64,000 bases of DNA from Annona cherimola (lineage: Eukaryota > Streptophyta > Magnoliopsida > Magnoliales > Annonaceae): NCBI GenBank assembly GCA_030490835.1, contig CM059972.1, positions 13,617,764 through 13,681,763 on the forward strand, written 5' to 3'. The notes under the pieces are model-generated. The model saw only the letters and a program-made list of their open reading frames with translations. It did not search any database and was not told the DNA's origin. Positions within the stretch are counted from its first letter, which is position 1; the number at the start of each line of letters is the position of its first letter. Made by a program: the position numbers and the translations under genes. This document shows, one piece after another, positions 35,927-47,084 of the stretch.

Positions 35927-36275
35927 TTGCAGATGCCAAACGTTCCTCGGGTTTGGCGATGGGGGAGAAATGCAGCATATGCGACGAAACGCAAGCAACA
36001 GGTTGCCCTAAAGCCTCCCGCGAGACCATCCGCCGCTCTCTCTCCACCAGCAGTCCATGCTGAATCACCGATCATCGACAGCCCTAGCACGACGTCTTCT
36101 TCCCGCTAGATTATCTGCTAGGCGTGCAAGGAAGCGGCTGAGGCGAAGAGCACGAGCTGTTGTAAGGCCACAAAATCGGTTGTGCTCACTTCAGATTGAT
36201 CATCAGCATTCAGAGGCATCCGTCAGCTCGCCAGCGAAATCAAGCCACCGTCGATCCGCGGCGACAACCCGAGAG
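35927..36275 (+). other. GC-rich leader, probable untranslated first exon
   Basis: GC-rich sequence just inside the left terminus, ending GAGAG|GTAAGC at 36275/36276, a good 5' splice site. It encodes an arginine-rich frame (RARKRLRRRARAVV) that would hit a stop if joined to the acceptor TTTTCAG before 39937, so I read it as leader. A GGGAGA microsatellite lies at 36677-36714 in the following intron. Confidence 0.35.
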
Positions 36276-37109
36276 GTAAGCACGACTGGCCTCTTTCTGC
36301 TCGAAGATATGCCTGAGCTATTTTCAGAAGCCAATCATAGTTCTGCCCTATTTCTGTTCGTTGATATGCCTGAGATATTTGCTTTTCTACAACATCTGCG
36401 CATTGGATTGAACCATAGAGGTATAGATCGGTTGCTGTTGATAAACATAGCTGATATTGGCAATAGTAGCTGATATGTTTTAATATGCTGCAAAGTTTAT
36501 GAGAAAGTGGGAACTCCGTAGATCATTTTTTGGAATCAGAAGCACCTACGACAGCGGACTGGTATTTGCCATTTTAAACTCTCCTCAGTTCTCTAAACGA
36601 CCACTAGGCAAAGAACCCAAATTAGACTGTTCTACCTTTGATCTCTTAGACCCAAGTCCTGCTGCTCGAGTTATATCAGGGGAGAGGGAGAGGGAGAGGG
36701 AGAGGGGGAGGGGGTGCAGCTGTCGTTCAGACACAGCTGTTGCCCTGCCCAACGCTTCTGCGCGAACGTTTGCATCGGGTATTGACTTGCAAGCCTTCCT
36801 TCAGGACTAGGTTCTCTCTATTGTGCTCGTGTCTCTCGTTTGATCTTCGTTGTTATTGTTGTTGTTGCTACTGTTGCTTTTTTCGTTAATGACAATGGAA
36901 TACGAACTTAAGATCTTCATTTGTCAGTTAAATTCGAGTTGGGTCTTTTGCTTTTTGCCTCTATTTCTTTGTTGCATAGCTCGTATAGTTCCCAAGTCCT
37001 GAAGGTTGCCTTGTGGAATAAGTCTCCATCATACATCCACAACACCGACCAAAATGCATCCCCTCTACCAGGCCTTCTACAGTAGTTTAGATAAGGCTAA
37101 ACTACAAAA

Positions 37110-37465
37110 GGACAAGATGCAGCAGTTTGGATAATCCTTCTGTTTTGCCACTATAAGCATATCATTCACAAGCTGCAGCAGAGGTGTCCTGGTAGAAACA
37201 TTATAATATGAATAAGTTTCCTTCAAAGTTGAGTAGTTCTGATTACCAAGAATAGTTGATGGAAGTGTATAGAAACAGTAGAAGTATGTGATTTCATGAT
37301 TCTCAGGACTCTCAACCAAGTAACTATCCACAACATTCTCAGTTGGCAGAAGCCAACTCTCTACATCATCTTCATCAAAATCTAGTGCGACAACAAATTA
37401 GTTCAAGTAGTTCCTAAGCAGCCGTGTTACTGCTGGAACATCCTGTAATTCCATCTTCCAAAAAC
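37110..37465 (-). pseudogene. NMT1: Fragment of N-myristoyltransferase (NMT) captured in the transposon
   Basis: Minus-strand translation gives MELQDVPAVTRLLRNYLN, a stop, FVVALDFDEDDVESWLLP, ENVVDSYLVESPENHEIT, FYTLPSTILGNQNYSTLK, YSYYNVSTRTPLLQLVND and MLIVAKQKDY. This is the second half of the catalytic region of glycylpeptide N-tetradecanoyltransferase, the cytosolic enzyme that attaches myristate to N-terminal glycines. The fragment lacks both ends and has an in-frame stop (likely CAA to TAA). It lies antisense to the transposase, in its presumed first intron, so it is a transduplicated host fragment. Confidence 0.85.
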
Positions 37466-38242
37466 CAGAGTGGATGTATATGACTAGTAGCTTGTATTTG
37501 ACCAATTACGTTTCCAAAAGTTTACACTTTATTGTATGCTGGCATATAAACAAAATCATCGTACCATTAAATGCTCTTTCAGAAATTTTATGGTGGGATA
37601 TTTTCTTCACCCTCATGCTTAAGTGAAACAAAAAAAAAACTTTGCTGGTATCGCTGCCTATGCACAAAAGAATTATGCACTAGAATGAGATATTACAACC
37701 TGTTTTCTTTTCAATGGAATATGGTTCTAATTTTATTCCTTTAGTTATATGTCATTGCTATCTAACTTGACATATGAGTGTTTTGACAACTAAACAATCA
37801 GCCCAATTGCGGAATAGTCCTACTGAGCTTCTTAGCATGGAGCACTAAGGAACGTCAAGCATTGATTATATAATTTCTTTTTTTTATTGGTATATATTTT
37901 CATATCTCAATTTGGTCTGGATCATTTGGTGCAAATGCCACAAGTGGTGATTTTATACTTTCTTAGCCCCACACTTTCTCGATGCCTTGTTGGATGGGAT
38001 CATTTGTTCAGTTGATTCAACATAATATAACATTAGGCTGACGCTAAGTTGCATAATTTTGTTGTCTGTGTATTTTTTTATAAGCTGAAAACTAACCGCA
38101 AATTATTTCAAGAAATAGAAAGTGATGATTATGCAAGCGATGAATCTTTGTATACTAATCTCTGAAAACCAATACTCCATGTTTCTACTGATTGAAAGAT
38201 AAGTCCAATGCGAGTGCTATTTTGAATCCTCTTACTACTTTC

Positions 38243-39306
38243 TAGGGGTGCACTCGGATCGGGGTTATACCGGGTTGGAGTGAACCCAAACCCAAACCCT
38301 AAGAATTTAATCCGGGTTCGCATTGGTTTTGGTTTGGTTTCGGGTTAGAATTCGGGTTACCAATAAACTGTTTTTTTTTTCCAAATTTAATTGTAATCTA
38401 AAAGAAAATTATATATACTTGTGTTTATGAAGTCAAGCCTTACGCTGAATTCCGCAACATCCTTTCAAAGAATTTTGCAACGTCATGCTGAATTTTGCAA
38501 TATTCTTTGAATGAACTCTGCAAGTAATTTTTCAGCACCCTATAGACACAAATAAATGACAAATTAGTTAGTTTTATGACTAATTGGTCATTTTTATTTA
38601 ATAACTAATAGAAATAACTCAAGTGTAGCAAATAGAAAATGAACATATCATACCAACTATTGTAGTTGAAACTAAACACTATCATACAAATTGCTGAAAT
38701 TGAATTCAAACTGAATATTTATCATACAAATTGCTAAAATAAAAATTGACCATTTGTCATACTAATAAACTTAAAATATAAATCGAATTTATACTATAAT
38801 CTGAAATTCAAACTAACAGATTTCTCATAGTAACAAAAAGTATAATATGAAATAGATTTATCATGTCAACTCAAATTCAAGCATAATCCACATAACAGTT
38901 ATTCAAAGTAACTAAATCTAAATACACTAAGAATAATGGTTCAACATTCCAATCTAATTTAAGTGCAATCCAAATTTAAAATGACAATATAAACAAATCT
39001 CAAGTTTAAATAAGTTTACATTCGCTTTTAAACAAATTCAAAATTCAAATAAATTCATGTCTCCAAAGTTTCCAAAAAACTAAAAAACATGTATAATTTA
39101 TGAAATAATTATATAAATTACACCGGGTTCAGACCAGGTCGGGTTTTGATACCGGGTTGGTGCGAACCCAGGTTTGGTTTCGGGTTTCTACGGGTCGGGT
39201 TGAAACCGGGTCTATTCTGAAAAAATCTTAAAAAATAAAACCCATTTTTGGTTTTGGTACCGGGTCGGGCGGGTTCGGACCGACCCGGTACCAAGTTGCA
39301 CCCCTA
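38243..39306. mobile_element. hAT-like non-autonomous element, 1064 bp, inside the Harbinger-like element
   Basis: It starts TAGGGGTGCA and ends TGCACCCCTA, a perfect 10-bp inverted repeat, and is flanked by CTACTTTC at 38235-38242 and 39307-39314, an exact 8-bp duplication. GGGTTCGGACCGACCCGG-type subterminal sequence flanks an AT-rich core. A truncated relative is at 3132-3710. No transposase is encoded. Confidence 0.92.
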
Positions 39307-39946
39307 CTACTTTCTTAGTTGAAACAACGGCTTCAAGTTTTAGTCTTTACAAAAAAAGTAGATGGCCCTAAGGGCATTCAATTAGGTAGTAAAAAAGATG
39401 TTGTGTACCATGGTTTGAAATATCATCATTGAAAAGTGGAACAAGTGTAGAAGGATTGATAACATGAACTATTTTCCAGGTGCTGTGGATGTTCATTTTT
39501 ATAGGTGTTTTGGTCATTTATGCATTTCTGAGCTGTCCGTATTTCCTTTTTAATTTTATTTTAAGCTGTAAATCTAGGATTCTAGTAAAATTGACTAATA
39601 AACCTTGCAATGTGTTTACTTAAATATATTGATAATGTTTACAGTTATTTACTAATACATAATTATATTTTAGATAGTTTACATGTTGAGAAATAACTTT
39701 AAAGTTGTGACTTGGAAGCGATCAACTCCGACGAGAAATGAAAAGTATTTAAATAAAAGAATATGATAATGAAATAAGAGGAAAGTAGACATCTCATAAT
39801 TTCTTTCCATAACTCAGGACTAGAAATTAGCAAGATGCCATGCCAATGTACATCCCCGTTCATCAATGATTAGTTCAAATATTCGTGTTCTATCAAAGCA
39901 TTTTCTTTTTTTAACTAGTCAATAATTCTTTTCAGACTGCTACAAC

Positions 39947-41242
39947 ATGAATAGTTCTACCTCCCCAATTATAGATTCGTTTATCGAAACTGCATTACCA
40001 GCCATTGGGGAATCGGTTGAAAATTGTTCAAGACGACACTTTCAACGATGTAGGGCATTAGTATTATTAGGTGGAGGATTAGCACTAGCCCTCGCGGATG
40101 AACAAAGCCGGAAGGATTTTAGTAATCGTGATTTAGCACTCCAATGTGAACTTTTTCTTCATTCTTTGGTCCATGCGGGGGATCGAAAATGCATCTCACA
40201 GCTGCGAATGACTAGATTCACATTCAATCAGTTGTGCGATTTAGTGAAGAGTAAAGGGATCTTGCAATCCACTAGATATGTAACCATAAGCGAACAAATG
40301 GCAATGTTTTTGCACACTTTGGCCCACAATGTACGAAATCGTTCGATTGATATGTACTTTTGTAGATCCGGAGAGACAGTGCACCGCCATTTTCATAAGT
40401 GTCTACAGTCAATTGCATGGGCTATTGACTTTATTTGTTTTTTTACTTACTAGTAATGTATTGGGGCGATTGATGGCACTCACATTCCTGTCCTACCTCC
40501 ATCTGAAAATGCTCTCGCATTCATTAATAAACATGGGGACCCCACACAAAATGTTCTAGCAGCATGTGACTTCAATTTGAAGTTCACATATATATTAGCT
40601 GGCTAGGAAGGTAGTGCGCATGATGCGCATGTCCTACAAGATGCACTAGAACATTCTACGAATTGTTTGACAATTCTTCGAGGTAAGAATTTTCCATTTG
40701 CGATTTCTCATAATCATGAAGAGCAATTGCCTACTTAACATGAGTTATTTGCATTTGCTACAGGCCGTTATTATTTGGTGGATGCTGGATATGCTCATGT
40801 GCCCGGATTCATGGCACTATACAAAGGAGTGTCATACCATTTGAGTAATTTCGGACCTAGGAGGAGTCCAAGGAATAGTGAAGAGATGTTTAACCTCAGA
40901 CATGCCCATTTGCAGTCAACAGTCGAAAGATTATTTGCTGTGTGGAAAAAGAGATTTCCATCTCTGCAAGTCGCGACTACATACCCCTATAGGATTCAGG
41001 TTCAAATGGTGACTGCATGTGCGATTCTCCATGACTACATAACCACTGTAGATGGTTCTCAACTACCGAGGCAAATCCTCGAGGAACCTAACCTTGCTAA
41101 TGTTGATGTGATTAATGATGTTGAGGATGACGAACAGATGGAAGTTATGGTGAGGGGGGTGTCTAGCGAGGCCCGACATGAGTGGAGGACGAAACGCGAT
41201 GAATTAGCATCTCGAATGTGGGCAGATAGTTCATCCATATAG
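39947..41242 (+). pseudogene. PIF/Harbinger DDE transposase, broken
   Basis: The first part (39947-40453) gives the N-terminal helical region with MTRFTFNQLCDLVKSKG and the HTH-like MAMFLHTLAHNVRNRSI. The DDE nuclease follows: AIDGTHIPVLPPSENA (first D), AG-stop-EGSAHDAHVL (second D), an intron 40685-40762 (CGAG|GTAAGA ... TACAG|GCC), then YYLVDAGYAHVPGF, LRHAHLQSTVERLFAVWKKRF (the E) and an acidic tail ending WADSSSI. The conserved Trp of AGWEGSAHD is TAG, and the segment between HKCLQSIAW and CIGAIDG is missing or unreadable. Transposases of this family cut and paste with TWA duplications and require a Myb-like partner. This copy is inactive. Confidence 0.88.
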
Positions 41243-41486
41243 GACATCTTTATGTAAACCAATATTGGCTTATTTATGCGTTATATGGTGACTATCCTCT
41301 ATCAAATATATATAGTGACATGCTATGAATCTTTTGTCAATTGCATTTGTTAGCATAATTACTTCATTTTGTATGACTTGGTTTCCATTATTCATTTTAC
41401 TAGGTTTATGCATATGTTATTGTGTCTTTATTTTGGTAATCGTCATCTACACTTGGTTGTGCTCACTAACCTGCAGGTGGTATCTA

Positions 41487-42607
41487 TGGACCACTTTAGA
41501 CGTGTGTTCATTGGGGGGGGGCAACCCCTAGCGACAGTTCTGATCACCAGGCAAGTGGCGCGGGTCCTTCGTCGTCCAAGTATAGACATCAATGGACAAA
41601 AGTGCAAGATAAGAAATTAGTAGATATTCTTCTTTGAAACTTACACAATGGAACCATAGAGGCCAATAAAATTGAAGATGTTGTCTTCCAGGCAATTGCA
41701 CAAGAGTTAAGTAATTTATTTGCAGTATCCATCAGCCCCCGAAATGTACGAAATAGGGTCATTACCTTAAGAAAGACGTATACTATGTACTTGAAAATTA
41801 AAAACAAAACTGCCATGGGGTGGGATGCGGCAGAGAGCAGATTTGTGGGTCCCGAATTTGCCTGAAAAGCACTCATACAGGTAAGCGCCATTCAGCTATA
41901 TGTTGCACTATTATGTAAATATTATTAATGTTGTTTAACACCATGGAAGAATGAGCTAACATCCTCTAAATTGCGTTTTGCAGCAAGATAGCAGGTTCAA
42001 AAGATTTAAGCGGCCACAACATCTTAGCTGGGACGATTTACATGAGTTATTCGGCGGTAATCGTGCAACAGGGCATTTCGCCGCGGGGTTTGAAGAGCCC
42101 GGACAAGAATGGAATGTAGAAGGTGGGGCGGATGAAGATGGGGCGACATTTACCATGGAGACTCCTCAGAGCGAGGAACCCGCACTTGGATCGGGTGGCG
42201 AGTTTGCCATTCCGGGCTCTTCTGGGACCCCATTAGGAGGTTCATCTAGCCATTCGCAAGCGCCTTTACATGATGGTGGACCATCTCCTAGCTCTTTTGA
42301 GCATCGGTGTAGACAAACTGTCCGTAAACGGCCACAAAAACCAATGCAAGAGTTTGCCACCATTGCTGAAACCTATTTAGGTCAACCCGGAAATGTGTCA
42401 TTCACGCATACCCACACACACAAACAAGACTGGATAGAGAATTACTGTGCATTGACTGCATTACTAGAGTCCATGGGAATGACGGATGCTGATTTAACAG
42501 TGGCGATGTGTTACTTTAATAAGAACCCCCATGTTGCATCAACGTTTATAGCATCTAACGATCATATGCGTGCAATTATGTTGAATGGGATTAGACAAGG
42601 ACTATGA
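41487..42607 (+). pseudogene. Myb/SANT-like protein of the Harbinger-like element, broken
   Basis: It starts MDHFRRVFIGG at 41487. A run of nine G (41512-41520) is followed by a frame change to HQWTKVQDKKLVDILL, stop, NLHNGTIEANK, AIAQELSNLF, RNVRNRVITLRKTYTMYL, the trihelix-type Myb/SANT-like domain. Exon 1 ends at 41880 (CAG|GTAAGC); exon 2 starts at 41984 and runs to the stop at 42605-42607 (RFKRFKRPQHLSWDDLHELF, then a Gly/Ser/acidic linker and a helical C-terminus). Two in-frame TGA stops lie in exon 1. The protein normally carries the transposase into the nucleus and to the element ends. Confidence 0.82.
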
Positions 42608-42971
42608 GTTGATGTATTTCATCATTTCAGTAGCATCTGATTGAACATAACTTATTTTTACTTTTCTTAGGACAGTTTATTGACGTTGTACGGACATGTA
42701 GTTTCATGTAATAAACCTTGAGTTGGACTTGTCTTTGGAAAATGCTATTGTCTATGTAATTGACTACTTGCGTGTGTTTTATTTTATGGTTTTGCAAATG
42801 TTCATTGAAGTTGTGTTGGAATATCAAAAATGTGGAACAGGATGAATTGGATTGTTATTTTTTGAACAAAGACCACTGTGACTGTTTAGGTGTGGAGATG
42901 GCCATCTGTTATGACATTTTTCTGGAAAATATGAATTGTTCTTATATCTGTGTTGGCATTTTTATGAAAAT

Positions 42972-43568
42972 ATGACAGGAAAAGGAACGGAGATGGTGCG
43001 ATGTTATGTTGTGTTCAAAGGTCGTGTACCTGGTGTATACACATCATGGCCGGAAGCACATAATCAAGTTAATGGTTTTAAAGGTTCATGTTATCAGGCT
43101 TTTCAGGATGTAGTTGATGCCAACGCAGCATGGGCAGCTTTTATGGGAAAAGGAAAGGAGAAACAAGATGATAGGGTTGTCAACCTATGCAACCGTAAGG
43201 AATGTGGTGGTAACACGACTTTCTTAGGGTGTGTTTGGTTAGGGGTAAAACTTTTGATGAAAAGTTTTTGAAGTAGAAGTTTTCAAATTGATAGAAAATA
43301 ATGTGATATAATAGGAGTAATGATGAGGAGTAAAGAGAATAAAGTTAAAATAGATAGGTTAGTTGTATGGGTAGTTGTGTAGAAATGATTGAAAAGTAAG
43401 GTAATTTGTATAGGAAAATGTGAAAAAATAATTAAAAAATAGAGTAGTTATGGAAAGTGAAAAGTTTTAGATTGAAAAGTTTTGATTGACATTTTTTTGC
43501 CCAAAACAAACGCACCCTTAGTTATCAACCTATGTGGTTGTAAGGCTTGTAGAAAGCAGAATGTGTAA
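42972..43568 (+). pseudogene. Small ORF with RNase H1 N-terminal (viroplasmin-like) domain, interrupted by a MITE
   Basis: From 42972 (or an exon start after ACAG at 42979) the frame contains CYVVFKGRVPGVYTSW, PEAHNQVNGFKGSCYQAF and ANAAWAAFMGKG, the fold that begins eukaryotic RNase H1 and occurs in the caulimovirus inclusion-body protein, where it binds RNA/DNA duplexes. No RNase H catalytic domain follows. The frame continues with a cysteine-rich tail to TTC at 43223, where a MITE with TTA duplications has inserted. The frame then resumes in register at 43518 and stops at 43566-43568. It lies on the same strand 365 bp after the Myb/SANT-like gene, inside the transposon ends. It may be a third transposon gene or a captured host domain. 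Confidence 0.7.
43227..43517 (+). mobile_element. Complete MITE, the best type copy of the abundant family
   Basis: 291 bp, from GGGTGTGTTTGGTTAGG to CAAACGCACCC, with TTA on both sides (43224-43226, 43518-43520). The interior blocks define the family: AAAACTTTTGATGAAAAG, AATGTGATATAATAGGAGTAATGATGAG, ATAAAGTTAAAATAGATAGG, TTAGTTGTATGGGTAGTTGTG, GAAATGATTGAAAAGTAAGG. Its termini match the 35802-45961 element at 11 of the first 12 bases. Confidence 0.92.
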
Positions 43569-45937
43569 ATTTATGTCTAACTGTTGCTAGACTTGTACCA
43601 GTTTCCCTTCTTTGGGTGGCATCACGGATGCGTGTTATGGATTGTATGGGATATAACTAATGGCAGGTTTTATAGACTTCACATTTCACCTTTCTATCAC
43701 CTTTCTTTCTACAGGTAATTTTTGATGTTATTAGTAACTAAAAAGGGCTTTAAAAATGTAAATGGGGAAATGCAACTATCTCCATGGCATCCTCAAACAG
43801 CAGCTTCTTTGAACTAATTCAAAGCAAAACAAAATCCGTGTCAAATTGATGAAAGTTGAGTTTTTAAAATCAAAATTTAAAAAAAAACATTTTCGCTGTC
43901 CGTAAACAGTAATATGATTGAAATTGTTTTCGTTAAAAAGGAAGAAAGAAAGATGCATACATCCACAACACAAATTTGACAACTACACGAGGAATGTATT
44001 TGCCGTCGACGACTGCAAAATTATGAACGATTGTAAAATGTATTGGCTGTTGCTGATCTGTTTAAGATAAGATTTAACATTGCATCACTTTTTGTTGTTC
44101 AGCTATCTAAATTCATATGCTAAATCACCGACCGTTTAAGCACACCAACATTCCTTTCCATAAAAAAAAAAAGCAACCCAATATTCCTAATTCTTGCATA
44201 CATGAATCATCCACCGTTCCGTAAAGGAAAGACCATCTCCGTGTTATTGATTTTTCTGGTTTTTTTTTACTAAACATATAAACTTAAGATTATTTAATTT
44301 ATATACCAAATTTCACCGACAATATATATAAGTTTTTTAATTTCAAAAAAATATATCTTAGAAAAAACGTTTAACTCAGCATTTACGTTTAATAAAATAT
44401 TTGTAATAAGAATTAGAGTAATGATCCAACTATATGGCTCTTATCAAGATTCGATCATATATATATAATGCAAATCATGTGCAAAGAGAGGCATGATCAT
44501 GTGGCTGATCCTTTTTACAGCTGTATGCGTCAGGCCATATATCCTCTTTTCTATTTTTTTTTATAAAACTATTACCTTCAAAATATCGGATTAATAGGTC
44601 AACATCTATGTAATTGAGTTACATCGAAGAGGATTTATGTAATCTTTTAAGATTATAACATCCTAATATTTCATAGAAAATTCAATCCATTCATTTATTA
44701 TTAAAACCCTTTTATTTAACAACAGGGTCAAGTTTAATCTTGAATAGAATATTTTAATTGGATACATTTTCTAGATAATGTATATGGTCATGTACAAATT
44801 ATGCAAAATCTTTAAATTTGTTTGCATATGTATCATAATATAGGGGACGTTATCGCCTGCTCCCGGGAGCAGGCAGCGTTCCCTGCTCGCGAGAGCTTAT
44901 ACCATTTTTTATTTTTTTTGAGAAAATATTTTTATAATAAGTGTTAATATTTTTTACTGACATTTGATCAGCAGTGGCGTTTTAGCATTTTACATTTACT
45001 TAAAATGTTACTGATTTTCAATAATAAAAAATAAATATCTAAAAATATTCCAAAAATGGTAAAAACTTATACAAATGTTAAATACACATACATTAACACT
45101 TTTTAGGAGATGAGGCTACTCAACAATGATATTAGTTAAATGGAAGAGGTTATGAAATATTGTGAATGATATTTAATATAATAAATGGAGTTGATTTTTA
45201 ATAAGTGATTAAGATATGAAAATGAAAGAAATTACAAAGAAGATAAATTTCATAAAAGCATTCTCATTTAACATTTAATTAATATATTAAGTTTTAACAT
45301 ATTTGAAATATGTATATGTTTTTTCCAAGTCTACACATAGCATATGTACGAAATTCCCAAGAAATTATGCATATCTGCCAAAATAGTAAAAGTACCATGG
45401 ATTATTTAAATATATTTAAGACAACACTTTCTTAAATATTTTTTGAACCCGAATGCATGGAAGCTCCCATGTGGTGGCCCACAGAGGATGGCGAGTGTAA
45501 ATATATCCCTTTGAATTTTTTAAATTTTTTTTAGAAGATGATAACATTCATGTACGTAGATTAAGCATATTCTATTACCAAAAATCACATGTATAATAGT
45601 TGTTTTTTGTGTATATTTATTATCAAAGACGGTAATTATGTAGCCACTCTCAACAGGTGTTAAGATGTTGAAACAGAAGTTTTCAATGAGTGATTTTTCA
45701 CACGGTAAATATGTCCTTATTTCCGGTGAGCAGGTGCGTACATGTGTGCGTAGAAAACTCCGCAGTTGCTGGTTGTGTCGTCCACCTGCGGACTATGCAT
45801 CACAACCGTACAACCTCCATTGCGGCGACTTCATGCGGCGTCAGTTGCTGACTTCCCGTATGTTGTAAAAATGCATGGTCCGGCGACAACTATTGATAGA
45901 TGACGTGTTTTTAAGCAATGCAAAACATGTCAAAAAC
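43569..45937. other. Right non-coding arm of the Harbinger-like element
   Basis: AT-rich with no gene-like frame. It holds the palindrome at 44855-44874 and a GC-rich subterminal block (45720-45870) containing GTCAGTTGCTGACTTCCCGTATG, which resembles a left subterminal stretch near 35903 in direct orientation. Confidence 0.5.
44855..44874. repeat. Perfect 20-bp GC-rich palindrome
   Basis: GCCTGCTCCCGGGAGCAGGC reads the same on both strands. A second near-palindrome, GCTCGCGAGAGC, lies 10 bases to the right. It stands in AT-rich DNA and may be the terminus of an unrecognised element or form a cruciform. Confidence 0.8.
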
Positions 45938-45960
45938 TTTTGCGCAATGCCAAACAGACC
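45938..45960 (-). repeat. Right terminal inverted repeat of the Harbinger-like element
   Basis: Reverse complement is identical to 35803-35825. The base outside (45961, A) gives TGGTCTG instead of GGGTCTG, one terminal mismatch. Confidence 0.8.
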
Positions 45961-45964
45961 ATAC

Positions 45965-47068
45965 GTCTTTAAAACATACTTTGAGCAACATCGGTCAGGC
46001 GGCTGGGGATTGCTTCTGATGGCATAGGGAGTGCTAAGGAGTGGTCTGAATACTGCTTCTGCTATGTTATTGAATCTGCAACTGTACCTTGCATTGTATT
46101 TTTTCTTTTTATCTCTCTCTTTTTATCTTTCTTTCTCTCTTTTTATCTCTTTTATTTTCTCTCTTTTTTTCTCTTCTCTTTTCTTTTTTCCTATCTTTTT
46201 CTCTTTTTTTTTAAAAAAAGAATATATATACCTACCTTTCTTCATGCAACTGTGCCTCCCAAATCTTATTTGAAGCAAGATATGACTTGATATAAAAATA
46301 GTTTACATCTTTTACCTTCAAAATTGTTTGCCCCCCGTGTTTTGTGATAATATAGAAATGTTTTCCTCCACCCTTTACCTCTCAAGATTTGTTTGTAAAT
46401 TTTCCTTTGTCGCTTGAATTTAATGCTTCCTTGACATGCAACTGTGGTAGTTTGTTTCTTGTACGTATTATCTGTTGTGGCCGCCTCACTTTTGTAGAGC
46501 ATTGCCTTGAATAATTTTGAAAGAAATATTGTCATCGGTGAAATATTATCTTCACTTATTATTGGCATTTTTTCCTTCTAAGCCTGGTGAAAAGACTGTC
46601 TTGTAGTCATTTTGAAGTGTCCATTGTGGGTGTGGTAAGAATGCATTTGTAACAATAGGTTGACTGGTGATGGTTGTGTGCCTGTGCCTTAGGGAGTCTC
46701 CTTAAGTTACTTGAGTCAACCCCTTTTAGAACAAAAAACTTTTTAGGTTTGATTGAAAGGTGTGATTTTCTGGCAAAATTTTATTTATTGACAATTAGCA
46801 ATCTAACTCTTGAAAATCCTTCCTCTAGGCTTATTTTACGTGTACGAACAGTTACAAGCTAATATTCAATAGTTTACCCCATTTACGAGCCCTCTCCAGT
46901 TCATGAGTTAAACGCCTCCAGACCTAAAAAAATTTTAAGTGCAGACGTTTTTGGGCATTTTTTACTTCAGAAATAGCGAGACCTTGCTATCCAGAGAGGT
47001 GCAGTGCCGCGAGACCTTGCTGTCTAGAGAGAAGCAGGTCGTGATCTTCAAATTTTTGCTCCCTTGTG
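45965..47068 (-). other. 5' leader and internal region of the old retrotransposon
   Basis: Between the primer site and the Harbinger-like insertion. A long pyrimidine tract (46105-46215, TTTTCTCTC repeats) and an unrecognised minus-strand frame (46568-46266) are the only structures. GCGAGACCTTGCTRTCYAGAGAG is repeated directly at about 46976 and 47010. Confidence 0.45.
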
Positions 47069-47084
47069 CCCAGTGGAGTCGCCA
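47069..47084 (-). promoter_or_regulatory. Primer-binding site of the old retrotransposon (tRNA-Arg type)
   Basis: Minus-strand TGGCGACTCCACTGGG starts three bases inside the 5' LTR. It complements the 3' end of a plant tRNA-Arg (ending ...CCCAGCGGAGTCG-CCA) with one mismatch. tRNA-Arg primers are known from Ogre/Tat-type Ty3/gypsy elements. Confidence 0.7.

Larger units (their letters stand above)
35802..45961. mobile_element. PIF/Harbinger-like DNA transposon, about 10.2 kb
   Basis: The two ends share 23 identical bases in inverted orientation (GGTCTGTTTGGCATTGCGCA then AAA), at 35803-35825 and 45938-45960. GGGTCTGTTTGG is a typical Harbinger/Tourist terminus. TAC flanks both sides (35799-35801, 45962-45964); this departs from the usual TWA and may be decayed. 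Between the ends, all on the plus strand, are the transposase, the Myb/SANT-like gene and an RNase H1 N-terminal-like ORF. Harbinger transposition needs the first two proteins together. The element also carries a captured N-myristoyltransferase fragment, a hAT insertion and a MITE insertion. Size without these is about 8.8 kb. An alternative is that the left end belongs to a small related MITE, because a degenerate inverse copy (GATGCCAAACG) lies at 35932-35942. Confidence 0.65.

Noticed and set aside
36057..36473. Arginine-rich ORF as transposase N-terminus
   Set aside because: Joining it at its splice donor to the transposase acceptor gives an immediate stop, so it is better read as leader.
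47069..47084. tRNA-Arg gene
   Set aside because: Only the 16-base complement of the tRNA 3' end is present; it is a primer-binding site.
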